Assembly: GCA_002493005.1 (NCBI GenBank)
Contig: DKXL01000016.1
Location: 46,872-110,871, forward strand
DNA from: Ruminococcaceae bacterium UBA7127
Lineage (GTDB): Bacteria > Bacillota > Clostridia > Oscillospirales > Acutalibacteraceae
Length of the DNA: 64,000 bases
Reading direction: 5' to 3'
Part shown: positions 1 through 8,482 of the stretch, in pieces
Numbering within the stretch: position 1 is the first letter of the stretch
How the letters are laid out: each line of letters starts with the position of its first letter
Position numbers and translations under genes: made by a program
The notes under the pieces: model-generated
Told to the model about the DNA's origin: nothing
The model's database searches: none
Seen by the model: the letters and a program-made list of their open reading frames with translations, nothing else

Positions 1-1228
1 CAACAAACACATCACAGCCCTTGATAATTAATCCGTAAAACGCCTTATTCTGAGCCGATATATTAACATCAGGTACAAATTCATCCAGCTTTTTGTTAAT
101 AACATCATATGTATACACCTTGTTTACTGTGTTTAAATACAATAAATCATCGTGAACCTCAAGGCTCAAAAAAGTGTTTTTCCAATAGCTTGTATCTGTT
201 GCACCTGACATCCACTTAACATCAAACTTTTTTTCAATATCATACTTACCCGTAATCGGGTCAAATTTTATCAAACATTTTTGACAAGTACTGCCATAGT
301 TATTGTCAATAACGTAACAATCATCATCAACAAAGCAAAATCTTGTGTCTATCTTATGAAACTCAGACTTGTCATACTTTGTGCTTGTGCACTTTTTAGA
401 TTCATAGCCAAACCCATAGTCTTTATTTGTGCCGCTGTCAATTCCGGCAATAGCAGCATTACTCAACAAGAAGTATTTGTGGCTAACATGGCCCTGCTTA
501 TCATAAAGCGGGTCGTCCCAAGTAACGTCGGCATTATACCACGAACCGTCAATCTTAACTTTATTCCACACATGGAACAGTGACGATGATTCGACAACCT
601 CAGTTTCTATTCCCAACAACGACATCAAATGCGAAAAAGCCGCCGAATAGCCCTGACAGTTGGCTTTTTCGTTAACAAGCGCACCATAAGCCGTTATGTA
701 CTTCATATTATCTTCATCGTTTAAATATTCGCAATTAAGCGCAATTTCATCGTGAACTACAAGTGCTTTTTCAAACTCTGTCATATTATCATCAACAAGC
801 GATAAAATCTCATTTACCCTTTGGTCAAACTTTTCCTGCTGAGCCTGAATTTCGCTTTTTTCGTCCAGATAAAACGGACAAACAACAGCAATGTTACCTT
901 GTTCATCACTGCCAAGTGCAACCTGCTTTGTATTAATATAGAATAACTCCGGGTGCATTCTTATAACAGTCTTAATAATATACGGCAGTTTTTTTAAATC
1001 AAATTTAATATCTCCGACATATATATAATCCTGCATCTGCTCAATGCCCTCGGCAATTCTGTCGCATAGCTGGCGATTCTCAAGATACAGCTTTTCGTTA
1101 CAAAAAATTTCAGCCTTTGTTTGTTTATTTACAGCAGAAACTGACTGCGGCAATGCAATTACTGCTGAAAGCACCACCAAAGTTATTGCCAAAAACATTG
1201 TGCTGAATCTTTTTCTCATACTGCTCAT
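1..1228 (-). CDS. Secreted transglutaminase-like domain protein (partial, C-terminus outside window)
   Basis: The gene enters from the left edge and reads leftward; about 409 codons are visible and the stop lies outside. The N-terminus (MSSMRKRFSTMFLAITLVV...) is a signal peptide ending near the VSAVNK stretch. The middle carries a papain-like transglutaminase signature: Cys in NCQGYSAAF, His in SLFHVWNKV and Asp in NADVTWDDP, in the order expected for the Cys-His-Asp triad. The start at 1228 is chosen because a GGGGGT-type ribosome-binding stretch lies about 8 nt upstream; ATG at 1219 is an alternative. Proteins of this architecture in Clostridia are exported, and their role is usually protein cross-linking or proteolysis at the cell surface. 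The substrate cannot be inferred. The region after the triad (roughly residues 270-409) shows no family I recognise. Confidence 0.8.
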   Translation of the reverse strand, partial: MSSMRKRFSTMFLAITLVVLSAVIALPQSVSAVNKQTKAEIFCNEKLYLENRQLCDRIAEGIEQMQDYIYVGDIKFDLKKLPYIIKTVIRMHPELFYINTKQVALGSDEQGNIAVVCPFYLDEKSEIQAQQEKFDQRVNEILSLVDDNMTEFEKALVVHDEIALNCEYLNDEDNMKYITAYGALVNEKANCQGYSAAFSHLMSLLGIETEVVESSSLFHVWNKVKIDGSWYNADVTWDDPLYDKQGHVSHKYFLLSNAAIAGIDSGTNKDYGFGYESKKCTSTKYDKSEFHKIDTRFCFVDDDCYVIDNNYGSTCQKCLIKFDPITGKYDIEKKFDVKWMSGATDTSYWKNTFLSLEVHDDLLYLNTVNKVYTYDVINKKLDEFVPDVNISAQNKAFYGLIIKGCDVFV

Positions 1229-1406
1229 TACCGCACCCCCATTCCTTTAAAAAATCAATATATCAATTATCATTACTGTTTTCTATATTATATTATACTC
1301 CGGCTATATTGTGTTTACAATCGATAGTAATAACAAATTTGTTCAATTCTTTTAAGGCAAATTGCACAACACAATGAATTGCTTGCTTTGCAGTTTTTCA
1401 GATATT

Positions 1407-1432
1407 GCCATATTTTTCCTACGTCATACATT
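1407..1432 (+). promoter_or_regulatory. Possible sporulation sigma-E-type promoter of spoIIID
   Basis: GCCATATT (1407-1414) and CATACATT (1425-1432) resemble the -35 and -10 elements of sigma-E promoters, which drive spoIIID in Bacillus. The gap between them (10 nt) is shorter than the usual spacing, so this is weak support only. Confidence 0.25.
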
Positions 1433-1478
1433 TTTATCCCTCCGCATATAAATTATCAAAATGAATGGAGGGCTGTTT

Positions 1479-1748
1479 GTGAAAGGAATTGTTGAGGAAC
1501 GAGCCGCTATGCTCGGCGAATACATAATCGAAAGCGGAGCAACTGTGCGAAAGGCGGCACAAAAATTCGGAGTGAGCAAAAGCACTGTTCACAAGGACGT
1601 AAGCCAGCGTCTAAAAGTATTGAATCCAGCACTGTACAGGGAGGTGCGCAGAATTCTTGATACCAACAAAAGTGAGCGACACATACGCGGGGGACTTGCC
1701 ACCAAAAATAAATATCTTAAAGAAAAAGAAACCCATGCCAAATCATAA
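1479..1748 (+). CDS. spoIIID: Stage III sporulation DNA-binding protein SpoIIID
   Basis: SpoIIID is the small mother-cell transcription factor that acts after sigma-E to activate or repress sporulation genes. The 89-residue product matches the family along its length: an N-terminal helix (IVEERAAMLGEYIIES), a helix-turn-helix with the hallmark KFGVSKSTVHKDVSQRL, and the C-terminal basic segment SERHIRGGLATKNKYLKEK. The start is GTG at 1479, because GGAGGG at 1467-1472 sits 6 nt upstream and the resulting N-terminus lines up with that of Bacillus SpoIIID. The ATG at 1461 would have its codons inside the ribosome-binding site. Its presence suggests that the organism descends from, or is, an endospore former. 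The gene stands alone between a leftward gene and a promoter for the next gene. Confidence 0.95.
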   Translation: MKGIVEERAAMLGEYIIESGATVRKAAQKFGVSKSTVHKDVSQRLKVLNPALYREVRRILDTNKSERHIRGGLATKNKYLKEKETHAKS

Positions 1749-1795
1749 TCCCACCACAGCGCAGAACCGTCTGTCGGCACAGCAAAATTAACTGC

Positions 1796-1824
1796 TTTAC
1801 TTTTTATGCCATATGTTGTATAAT
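1796..1824 (+). promoter_or_regulatory. Vegetative promoter for the DegT-family aminotransferase
   Basis: TTTACT (1796-1801), a 17-bp spacer and a perfect TATAAT (1819-1824) lie 65 bp before the start codon at 1889. Confidence 0.75.
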
Positions 1825-1888
1825 ATGGTGTAATTGTTTAAAACAAAACTCAATTATCGGCAACTTGTGTTTACAAGGAGATTTTAAA

Positions 1889-3094
1889 ATGAGAAAAATT
1901 CCTTTTTCACCACCTGATATTTCACAAGCTGAAATAGACGAGGTTATAAAGGTTGTAAAAAGCGGTTGGATTACCACAGGCCCCGAAACAAAGCTTTTTG
2001 AAAGCCAAATAGCTGACTATTGTCACACCCAGCGTGCGGTTTGCCTTTCGTCACAAACCTCTTGTGCCGAGCTTACACTCAGAATTCTGGGCATAGGTCC
2101 GGGGGATGAGGTAATTGTTCCTGCATACACATACACTGCTTCGGCATCTATTATCTATCATGTCGGTGCAAAGCCTGTTATGGTTGACTGCAAAAGCGGA
2201 AGCTTTGAGATGGACTACGACAAGATGGAGGCGGCTATCAACCACAACACAAAGGCAATTATAGCTGTTGACCTTGCCGGTGTAATATGTGATTATGGCA
2301 GAATATTTGAGGCTGTTGAGCGTCAAAAGAGCCAGTTTCGCCCCAGAACCGAGCTTCAGGATAAATTCGGCAGGGTTATTGTTATTGCCGACGGAGCTCA
2401 CGCATTCGGTGCAAGATGGCACGGCAAAATGTGCGGCGAGATTGCAGATTTTACAAATTTCAGCTTTCACGCTGTTAAGAATATGACTACAGCCGAGGGC
2501 GGCGCGGCGGTTCACAGAACGCACGACGGAATTGATGAAGAGGATATGTACAAGCAGTATATGCTTCTCTCCCTGCACGGTCAAACCAAAGATGCTTACC
2601 AAAAAAACAAGGTTGCCTCTTGGGAATATGATGTGGTAGACACTCAGTACAAGTGTAATATGCCTGATGTTCTTGCCGCTTTGGGTGTTGCACAGCTCTC
2701 AAGATATGAGAATATTCTTACACGCCGTCACGAGCTTATCAGGCTGTATAACGAAGAATTCAAGGATCTTCCTATTCAGGTGCTCAATCATTGTGACGAA
2801 AACCACCGCAGCAGCGGTCATTTGTACTTTGTCCGCTTTATAGGCAAGGACGCTGAATACCGCAACAAATTCTACAATATGATGGCGGAGCACGGCATTA
2901 TGTGCAATGTTCACTTTAAGCCGCTTCCTCTGCTCTCAGCTTACAGCAAAAAGGGATTCAGGATAACTGATTTCCCCAATGCTTATAATATGCACAAAAA
3001 CCAGCTTACACTTCCGCTCAACACAACAATGAGTGACGATGATGCCTGGTATGTTATTGAAACTTTCAAGCAGTGCATCAACACATTAAAATAA
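1889..3094 (+). CDS. DegT/DnrJ/EryC1/StrS-family PLP-dependent sugar aminotransferase
   Basis: This 401-residue protein belongs to the aspartate-aminotransferase-fold enzymes that transfer an amino group to keto-sugars bound to nucleotides, for surface polysaccharides or glycosylation. Visible landmarks are the N-terminal PFSPPDISQAEIDEV, the GDEVIVPAYTYTASAS segment, the PLP-binding aspartate in VIVIADGAHAFGA, and the catalytic lysine in NFSFHAVKNMTTAEGG. The C-terminal HFKPLPLLSAY and NAYNMHKNQLTLPL are typical of the family. The start at 1889 is chosen for AAGGAG at 1875-1880. The nearest relatives by motif are the 4-amino-sugar enzymes (ArnB/PseC type), but the exact substrate is not readable. 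No sugar-pathway neighbours are present; the gene has its own promoter and terminator. Confidence 0.9.
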   Translation: MRKIPFSPPDISQAEIDEVIKVVKSGWITTGPETKLFESQIADYCHTQRAVCLSSQTSCAELTLRILGIGPGDEVIVPAYTYTASASIIYHVGAKPVMVDCKSGSFEMDYDKMEAAINHNTKAIIAVDLAGVICDYGRIFEAVERQKSQFRPRTELQDKFGRVIVIADGAHAFGARWHGKMCGEIADFTNFSFHAVKNMTTAEGGAAVHRTHDGIDEEDMYKQYMLLSLHGQTKDAYQKNKVASWEYDVVDTQYKCNMPDVLAALGVAQLSRYENILTRRHELIRLYNEEFKDLPIQVLNHCDENHRSSGHLYFVRFIGKDAEYRNKFYNMMAEHGIMCNVHFKPLPLLSAYSKKGFRITDFPNAYNMHKNQLTLPLNTTMSDDDAWYVIETFKQCINTLK

Positions 3095-3117
3095 TAATCT
3101 TATAATAACAATATGTC

Positions 3118-3157
3118 GGTCAGAATGATTTTTACAGAATCGTTCTGACCATTTTTT
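3118..3157 (+). terminator. Intrinsic terminator of the aminotransferase gene
   Basis: Arms 3118-3130 and 3138-3150 pair over 13 bp with one mismatch, followed by ATTTTTTAA. Confidence 0.85.
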
Positions 3158-3239
3158 AATAAATTTTATGTTCTGCCGCCCACAGTCCGTTTTATGGGAC
3201 ACCTCCTTTTGTATAATAAAAGTATAAGGAGGAAGGTTT

Positions 3240-3344
3240 ATGTTAAACTTTTGTGTATTTACTTTTATTTTGTATGCGGTAGGCGGCTCGGTCAAAACTA
3301 TTTTATCCGGCAACGTGACATTGCATCCAAATTCGGGCAGGTAG
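3240..3344 (+). CDS. Possible 34-residue small protein running into a repeat
   Basis: An ATG at 3240 follows a strong AAGGAGGAAGG ribosome-binding site and opens a 34-codon frame. It starts MLNFCVFTFILYAVGG and looks hydrophobic at the N-terminus. The last dozen codons lie within the intergenic repeat that starts at about 3309, so the frame may be the surviving 5' end of a longer gene. A TATAAT box lies just upstream, but no good -35 is visible. No family is recognised. Confidence 0.3.
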   Translation: MLNFCVFTFILYAVGGSVKTILSGNVTLHPNSGR

Positions 3345-3798
3345 GATTGCTATATATTAAAACAGCTGTGCCCGACTATAACATTAATCTCAGGCGATTG
3401 ATAATCGCCCCTACGAGGAAATGTTGTTTCATCGCCACACATAACAATTACAATTTTCAATTTTTTGGAGGGAGTTTGCTTTGTCTGCCCACGCTAAGCG
3501 GTAGGGGCGACCATTGGTCGCCCGCGTGACACCGTCGGTGTCACGTTTCATTCAATTCGGCAACGTCACGTTGCTCACAATTCGGGCAGACAGGATTGCT
3601 ATATATTAAAACAGCTGTGCCCAACTATAACATTCATCTCAGGCGATTGATAATCGCCCCTACGAGGAAATGTTGTTTCATCGCCACACATAACATTTAC
3701 AATTTTCAATTTTTTGGAGGGACTTTGCTTTGTCTGCCCACGTTAAACAGTAGGGGCTACCATTGGTCGTCCGGCTGTATTACACCGCTCACAAATTA
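3309..3798 (+). repeat. Tandem direct repeat of about 250 bp (two units)
   Basis: Unit 1 begins at 3309 and unit 2 at 3559. Both share, in order, an ATTCGGGCAG block, a GGATTGCTATATATTAAAAC block, a short palindromic GGCGATTGATAATCGCC block, a Thr/His-free AT-rich stretch, and a TAGGGGC-ACCATTGGTCG block. No frame through the units is coding by composition or ribosome-binding site. Parts of the same family recur near 4.5, 14.0, 31.2 and 32.3 kb. The whole interval from 3158 to 3850 otherwise holds only the small frame at 3240. Confidence 0.85.
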
Positions 3799-3850
3799 TA
3801 CTAATCCCCATAAAACCAAAAACGCTCGGGAACAAATCCCAAGCGCTTTT

Positions 3851-4351
3851 TCACTTTATTATTACTTTCCAATCCTCAGCCAGCCGTTCAAGCGTGAACG
3901 CCGCATTTGCAGGACTTGTTGACGGCAGCTTTTCCGCCTTGATTTTGGTTGTAGGATAAATATACTTCATATACAGCTTATGTGATGTCGCACCGTTGCA
4001 AAAAATTCTGTCAATACGGCTGTTCTGCAAAATAACCGAGATATCATTTGGTACAACATTTTTTATTGAGCTGTCGCTTGAGCCTGTAATTGTGCAGGAG
4101 TGTATAGTATCCCAAAGAGCTAAATGGTGGCTTAAAATCAAACTTGATTTTTCTTCAACGTTTTGCGGCGTGCTTTCGCCAAACAATAGAGCAATCAGCT
4201 TCCAAAAGCGGTTTTGCGGATGACCGTAAAAGAACTGCGCCTCTCTCGACTTTACAGACGGAAAACTGCCGAGAATCAGCGTCTTTGAGCTTTCATCATA
4301 TAGCGGCGGTATCGGATGAAGTATCTCTTCCTGAATAGCTTGTTTTGGCAC
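3851..4351 (-). CDS. Uracil/hypoxanthine-DNA glycosylase family protein (DNA-deoxyinosine glycosylase type)
   Basis: A base-excision repair enzyme of the uracil-DNA-glycosylase superfamily (the Mug/family 6 branch). Motif 1 is LILGSFPSVKSREAQFFYG, where the Ser-Phe-Pro-Ser pattern marks the hypoxanthine-type subgroup. NRFWKLI and the C-terminal LPSTSPAN are the other signature blocks, the last being the loop that inserts into DNA. The length (166 residues) is normal. The start is taken as GTG at 4351, because AGAGG at 4359-4363 lies 7 nt upstream; GTG at 4357 would abut the ribosome-binding site. It probably excises deaminated adenine (hypoxanthine). It may be co-oriented read-through from pflBA, but a terminator lies between. 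Confidence 0.85.
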   Translation of the reverse strand: MPKQAIQEEILHPIPPLYDESSKTLILGSFPSVKSREAQFFYGHPQNRFWKLIALLFGESTPQNVEEKSSLILSHHLALWDTIHSCTITGSSDSSIKNVVPNDISVILQNSRIDRIFCNGATSHKLYMKYIYPTTKIKAEKLPSTSPANAAFTLERLAEDWKVIIK

Positions 4352-4398
4352 TGTCACACCTCTTTCTGTTATTATTACAGCCTTTTACTACATTATCT

Positions 4399-4429
4399 AA
4401 AAATGCCATTCCGAGGAATGGCATTTTTT
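4399..4429. terminator. Bidirectional intrinsic terminator
   Basis: ATGCCATTCC and GGAATGGCAT (4403-4424) form a perfect hairpin flanked by A-rich and T-rich runs. It lies about 100 nt downstream of the pflA stop on the minus strand. Confidence 0.8.
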
Positions 4430-4458
4430 ACTTTATAGGGAACTGCTTGGATACTGTC

Positions 4459-4524
4459 GGGCAATTATTGCCTTATAATATATCAATCTGTCTGCCCAAA
4501 TTGTGAGCGACGTCACACCGCATT
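4459..4524 (-). repeat. Partial copy of the dispersed intergenic repeat
   Basis: On the minus strand this reads GCGGTGTGACGTCG, then CACAATTTGGGCAGACAG, then a TTGATATATTATAA block. The same block order occurs at 31158-31240 and in the tandem repeat at 3309-3798. Confidence 0.7.
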
Positions 4525-5262
4525 TTATGTTGCATTAAGAATCCTTTTTGCATTTTTAACACGTTCTTTTGTCGGAGGAGCGATTCCCTCAAGCGGATAT
4601 TTTATTCCAAGGCTTTCCCACTTAAATACACCAAGCGTATGATAAGGCAAAACCTCTGTTCTTTCAACATTTTTGAGTAAGCCCACAAACTCGGCAAGCG
4701 CTTCAAGATATTCGTCCTTATCGCTTACCCCCGGCACGAGCACGTGCCTTATCCACACCGGCTTTTTCATATCCGACAAAGTCTTTGCCATTTGTAAAAT
4801 ATTCTTATTGCTGTGTCCTGTCAGCGTTTTGTGTACCTCATTGTCAATATGCTTTATATCCAAAAGTACCAAATCCGTATACTGCATAAGCTCAACAAAT
4901 TTTGAATAAAACGGCTCGTCTTTTGTAAACGGATTTCCGCTTGTATCAAGCACCGTATTTATTCCCTTTTCCTTAGCCTTTTTAAAAAACTCAAGCAAAA
5001 AGTCAATTTGCAGCAGCGGTTCACCACCGCTCACCGTAATTCCGCCCTTGTCCTTCCAATACGGACGATATGCCATTGCCTTTTTAAGCAAGTCATCAAC
5101 CGTGTATTCCGTGCCCGATTTAAGCTGCCATGTGTCGGGATTATGGCAGAACTGACACCGCATTTTGCAACCGCTCAAAAACACCACAAACCGCACACCC
5201 GGGCCGTCAACCGAGCCAAAGCTCTCTATAGAATGTACATATCCTTTAATATTATCACTCAT
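4525..5262 (-). CDS. pflA: Pyruvate formate-lyase-activating enzyme (radical SAM)
   Basis: The enzyme uses a [4Fe-4S] cluster and S-adenosylmethionine to abstract hydrogen from the catalytic glycine of PflB. The radical-SAM motif CKMRCQFC is at about residue 30-37 (Cys-x3-Cys-x2-Cys), after a SFGSVDGPGVRFVVF segment typical of PflA. GGEPLLQ is the SAM-binding GGE motif. At 245 residues it has normal length. The ATG at 5262 overlaps the pflB stop by one base, so translation is coupled; a GTG three bases further upstream is less likely. It is transcribed with pflB under the ZTP riboswitch. Confidence 0.97.
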   Translation of the reverse strand: MSDNIKGYVHSIESFGSVDGPGVRFVVFLSGCKMRCQFCHNPDTWQLKSGTEYTVDDLLKKAMAYRPYWKDKGGITVSGGEPLLQIDFLLEFFKKAKEKGINTVLDTSGNPFTKDEPFYSKFVELMQYTDLVLLDIKHIDNEVHKTLTGHSNKNILQMAKTLSDMKKPVWIRHVLVPGVSDKDEYLEALAEFVGLLKNVERTEVLPYHTLGVFKWESLGIKYPLEGIAPPTKERVKNAKRILNAT

Positions 5263-7508
5263 CACATTCTGTCGTGGCAGGTTCTTGCAATAACGTCAAG
5301 CTGCTGCTCTCTTGTAAGGTCAATAAACTTAACTGCATATCCCGAAACACGGATTGTAAAGTTAGCATATTCTTCCTTTTCGGGGTGTTCCATAGCGTCA
5401 ATCAGCTTTTCTGTGCCAAATACATTGACATTAAGGTGGTGTGCGCCCTGATCAAAGTATCCGTCAAGCACATTAACAAGATTTTCAACTCTTTCGCTGT
5501 CGTTGTGACCGAGCGCGTCAGGATTAATAGTCTGAGTATTTGAAATGCCGTCAAGAGCATATTCATACGGAAGTTTTGCAAGCGAATTAAGTGAAGCAAG
5601 CAAGCCGTTCTGCTCTGCACCGTATGATGGGTTTGCACCCGGAGCAAGCGGTTCTCCCGCCTTTCTGCCGTCAGGCAGAGAGCCTGTAGCCTTGCCGTAT
5701 ACAACGTTAGATGTAATGGTAAGAATTGATGTAGTCGGCTCTGAATCTCTGTATGTGTGGCAATATCTGATTTTGCTCATAAATGTGCGCAAAAGCCAGA
5801 CTGCAATATCGTCAGCTCTGTCATCGTCATTGCCGTAACGCGGGAAATCTCCCTCAGTTTCAAAGTCAACAACAATACCGTCTTCATCACGAATAGCCTT
5901 AACCTTAGCGTACTTAATTGCACACAGCGAGTCAACAACGTGAGAAAATCCTGCAATACCTGTTGCAAAGGTTCTTCTTACATTAGTATCAATAAGAGCC
6001 ATTTCGGCAGCCTCGTAATAATATTTGTCGTGCATATAATGAATCATATTCAGCGTGCCCACATAAAGGTGAGCAAGCCAATCCATCATAGCGTCATACT
6101 TTTTCATAACCTCGTCATAGTCAAGATATTCACCTGTAATAGGTCTGTACTCAGGACCAACCTGTACCTTTGACTTTTCGTCAACACCGCCGTTAATAGC
6201 GTAAAGCAAGCATTTTGCAAGGTTCGCTCTTGCACCGAAAAACTGAATTTCTTTGCCTGTTTCCGTTGCGGATACACAGCAACAGATTGAGTAATCATCG
6301 CCCCAAACAGGACGCATTACATCATCATTTTCATACTGGATTGAGCTTGTTGTAACCGAGATATGCGAAGCGTATTTCTTAAATCCCTCAGGTAAGTGTG
6401 AAGAATAAAGCACAGTAAGGTTTGGTTCAGGTGACGGACCCATATTCTCAAGAGTATGCAAAAAGCGGAAATCGTTCTTGGTAACCTGTGAGCGGCCGTC
6501 CATACCTATACCTGCAACCTCAAGCGTAGCCCATACCGGGTCGCCCGAAAACAGCTGGTTGTACGACTCAATTCTTGCAAACTTAACCATACGGCACTTC
6601 ATAACAAAGTGGTCAATAAGTTCCTGAGCCTGAGCCTCGGTGATTGTGCCGTTTTCAAGGTCACGTTCAATGTAAATATCAAGGAAAGTTGACACTCTTC
6701 CCACGCTCATAGCCGCACCGTTCTGAGTTTTAATAGCGGCAAGATATCCAAAGTACAGCCACTGAACAGCCTCCTTGGCAGTTGCGGCAGGCTTTGAAAT
6801 GTCAAATCCGTAAGCAAGCGCCATTTCCTTCATATCGACAAGCGCTCTTATTTGGTCGGCAACCTCTTCTCTAAGCTGAAAGTCGCCTCTTCTCATACCC
6901 TGACGGTCAATCTCGGCAAAATCCTTTTGTTTGCCCTCAATCAGGCGGTCAATACCATAGAGCGCAACTCTGCGGTAGTCGCCGACAATTCTGCCTCTGC
7001 CGTAAGTGTCGGGCAGGCCTGTCAAAATTTTGCTGTGGCGTGCCTTTTTCATTTCGGGAGTATAGATATCAAACACACCCTGGTTGTGTGTTTTGTGATA
7101 CTTTGTAAAAATCTCGTGCAGCTTTTCGCTTGGCTTATATCCATACATCTCGCAGGACTGCTCAGCCATCTTGATTCCGCCGTAAGGCATAAATGCGCGC
7201 TTGAGCGGCTTGTCGGTCTGCAATCCGACAACCTGCTCCAAATCCTTCAGATTATCATCAATATACGCGGCGCCGTACGCTGTGATTGATGTAACCACCT
7301 CGGTTTCCATATCAAGCACGCCGCCCTTGGCTCTTTCTTCTTTTTGAAGCTGTGACAGCTTGTCCCACAGCTTGTTTGTAGCCTCGGTCGGAGCTTCAAG
7401 GAATGACTCGTCCCCATAATACGGTGTGTAGTTCTTCTGTATAAAATCTCTCACGTCAATGTCGGTTTCCCAATTACCGCCGACAAAGTTCTTCCATTCC
7501 TGTCGCAT
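5262..7508 (-). CDS. pflB: Formate C-acetyltransferase (pyruvate formate-lyase)
   Basis: A glycyl-radical enzyme that converts pyruvate and CoA to acetyl-CoA and formate in anaerobic sugar fermentation. The product is 748 residues, the usual length. The active-site cysteines are in [15 protein letters not shown] (a three-Cys run instead of the more common two flanked by other residues), and the radical glycine is in [13 protein letters not shown] near the C-terminus. [19 protein letters not shown] is a further family hallmark. The start is ATG at 7508, because GGAGGT lies 8-9 nt upstream; an ATG at 7523 overlaps that site. The gene is preceded by a promoter and a ZTP riboswitch with an intrinsic terminator, and followed by pflA. 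Confidence 0.98.
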   Translation of the reverse strand: MRQEWKNFVGGNWETDIDVRDFIQKNYTPYYGDESFLEAPTEATNKLWDKLSQLQKEERAKGGVLDMETEVVTSITAYGAAYIDDNLKDLEQVVGLQTDKPLKRAFMPYGGIKMAEQSCEMYGYKPSEKLHEIFTKYHKTHNQGVFDIYTPEMKKARHSKILTGLPDTYGRGRIVGDYRRVALYGIDRLIEGKQKDFAEIDRQGMRRGDFQLREEVADQIRALVDMKEMALAYGFDISKPAATAKEAVQWLYFGYLAAIKTQNGAAMSVGRVSTFLDIYIERDLENGTITEAQAQELIDHFVMKCRMVKFARIESYNQLFSGDPVWATLEVAGIGMDGRSQVTKNDFRFLHTLENMGPSPEPNLTVLYSSHLPEGFKKYASHISVTTSSIQYENDDVMRPVWGDDYSICCCVSATETGKEIQFFGARANLAKCLLYAINGGVDEKSKVQVGPEYRPITGEYLDYDEVMKKYDAMMDWLAHLYVGTLNMIHYMHDKYYYEAAEMALIDTNVRRTFATGIAGFSHVVDSLCAIKYAKVKAIRDEDGIVVDFETEGDFPRYGNDDDRADDIAVWLLRTFMSKIRYCHTYRDSEPTTSILTITSNVVYGKATGSLPDGRKAGEPLAPGANPSYGAEQNGLLASLNSLAKLPYEYALDGISNTQTINPDALGHNDSERVENLVNVLDGYFDQGAHHLNVNVFGTEKLIDAMEHPEKEEYANFTIRVSGYAVKFIDLTREQQLDVIARTCHDRM

Positions 7509-7529
7509 ATATGTTACCTCCATTTGTAC

Positions 7530-7640
7530 TAAAAAAATAAAATAGCCGACTTAATCTGAGCTCTCGCCCAGACGGTCGGCTTTAATTGTTATACTTCACG
7601 TGGTTAATTCCACTTATCCGTCAGTCATATAACACCTTTA
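7530..7640 (-). promoter_or_regulatory. ZTP riboswitch (pfl motif) with expression-platform terminator upstream of pflB
   Basis: Read on the minus strand, the leader contains the conserved 5' domain GACTGACGG, a GTGG-AATTAA-CCAC hairpin, and the conserved 3' block GCCGACCGTCTGGGC. GACGG (5') can pair with CCGTC (3') to form the family pseudoknot. The 3' block also begins a terminator: AGCCGAC (7581-7575) pairs with GTCGGCT (7550-7544), followed by an ATTTTATTTTTTT run just before the pflB ribosome-binding site. Aptamer and terminator therefore share bases. Family knowledge: ZTP/ZMP, which accumulates when 10-formyl-tetrahydrofolate is short, stabilises the aptamer and allows transcription. 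That fits PFL, whose formate feeds one-carbon metabolism. Confidence 0.93.
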
Positions 7641-7668
7641 AAATAACACTTTTGCGAATTGTTGTCAA
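7640..7668 (-). promoter_or_regulatory. Promoter of the pflBA leader
   Basis: TTGACA (7668-7663), a 17-bp spacer and TATTTT (7645-7640) put the transcript start just before the riboswitch aptamer. Confidence 0.85.
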
Positions 7669-7768
7669 GCGTTTTTGCGCAAATAAAATTGTATTGTACA
7701 GGGTTACAATTTTAATCTTTTAACGGAAATTTTTTCATTGGTTTTTCACCGATTTTTCGGAAATTTTT

Positions 7769-8323
7769 TCATCCTGTTTTGTTCCAATCGGCGGCATATT
7801 GTTTCTTCATTTTTCTAATATAATCAAAGGTTGCCTTTTCACCCTTGTCCCTGAGCATAACCAACAGCTTTTCAAGCAGTGCCTCGGTTTCGGGGTGCAT
7901 ACGGTGCTTGCCCCTGATTCTGCAAAAATATTCAAACGGGTGGCTGTCCTTGTAGTCCTTGCCGTTGTAAATTTTGCTTGCGGCAACTCTGTCGCAAAAC
8001 ATCTCTACCACATATTTCACAGGCATTTTTACATTTTCAATCTGCTTTGTCTTTGGATTGTAGTCGTTCCAATATTCGTAATGATGACGGTTTCTGCCCT
8101 TGTGGTGCATCCACGCAAGCGACGCTCCGTAGAGTTCTCGCTCCCGCTCGTTCGGACTGCGAGTACCCTGAAAAAACCTTGCCCCCGGAATAAACTCGGT
8201 GGGAGAATATTTTGACAAATCGTGTCTTAGTCCCTGCCACAAAATCCCTGATTTTGCGCAGTTAGCAATCACCTTGTGGCGATGCCGTGTTATTGTTACA
8301 AAATGCTTTATAGGATGTGCCAT
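7769..8323 (-). CDS. DUF5662 family protein
   Basis: A 184-residue soluble protein rich in His and Arg (ITRHRHKVIANCAKSGI, LRHDLSKYSPTEF, HHKGRNRHHYEYW) that matches the DUF5662 family, common in Clostridia. Conserved His/Asp/Glu clusters suggest a metal site, but no reaction is known. The ATG at 8323 is preferred; the GTG at 8335 lies inside the GGTGAT ribosome-binding stretch. It lies downstream of no obvious operon partner. The function is unknown. Confidence 0.75.
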   Translation of the reverse strand: MAHPIKHFVTITRHRHKVIANCAKSGILWQGLRHDLSKYSPTEFIPGARFFQGTRSPNERERELYGASLAWMHHKGRNRHHYEYWNDYNPKTKQIENVKMPVKYVVEMFCDRVAASKIYNGKDYKDSHPFEYFCRIRGKHRMHPETEALLEKLLVMLRDKGEKATFDYIRKMKKQYAADWNKTG

Positions 8324-8375
8324 TCTTATCACCAACTGTTATTTTAGCATACTTTATCGGATTTTAAAATATTTC

Positions 8376-8404
8376 TTGCCATATTGTCAAAAAAAAGTTA
8401 TAAT
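8376..8404 (+). promoter_or_regulatory. Promoter of the L,D-transpeptidase gene
   Basis: TTGCCA (8376-8381), 17 bp, TATAAT (8399-8404). Confidence 0.7.
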
Positions 8405-8482
8405 TTGAATACTACTCACGGTTTAAAAATCATTTAAAGTCATTGTGTTGACTGCATTTTGACTACTAAAAGAGGACAAGCC

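Noticed and set aside
3309..3798. CRISPR array
   Set aside because: Only two units of about 250 bp, no short regular repeats and spacers, and no cas genes.
3194..3922. Two plus-strand frames of about 110 residues that resemble each other
   Set aside because: They are translations of the tandem non-coding repeat units; neither has a suitable ribosome-binding site, and the similarity follows from the DNA repeat.
5274..6298. Several long frames antisense to pflB
   Set aside because: Shadow frames of a strongly biased coding sequence; no own start signals.
7724..7773. Direct repeat GGAAATTTTTTCAT (two copies) near the end of the DUF5662 gene
   Set aside because: AT-rich and short; one copy overlaps the stop region. 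Probably part of a weak terminator or chance.
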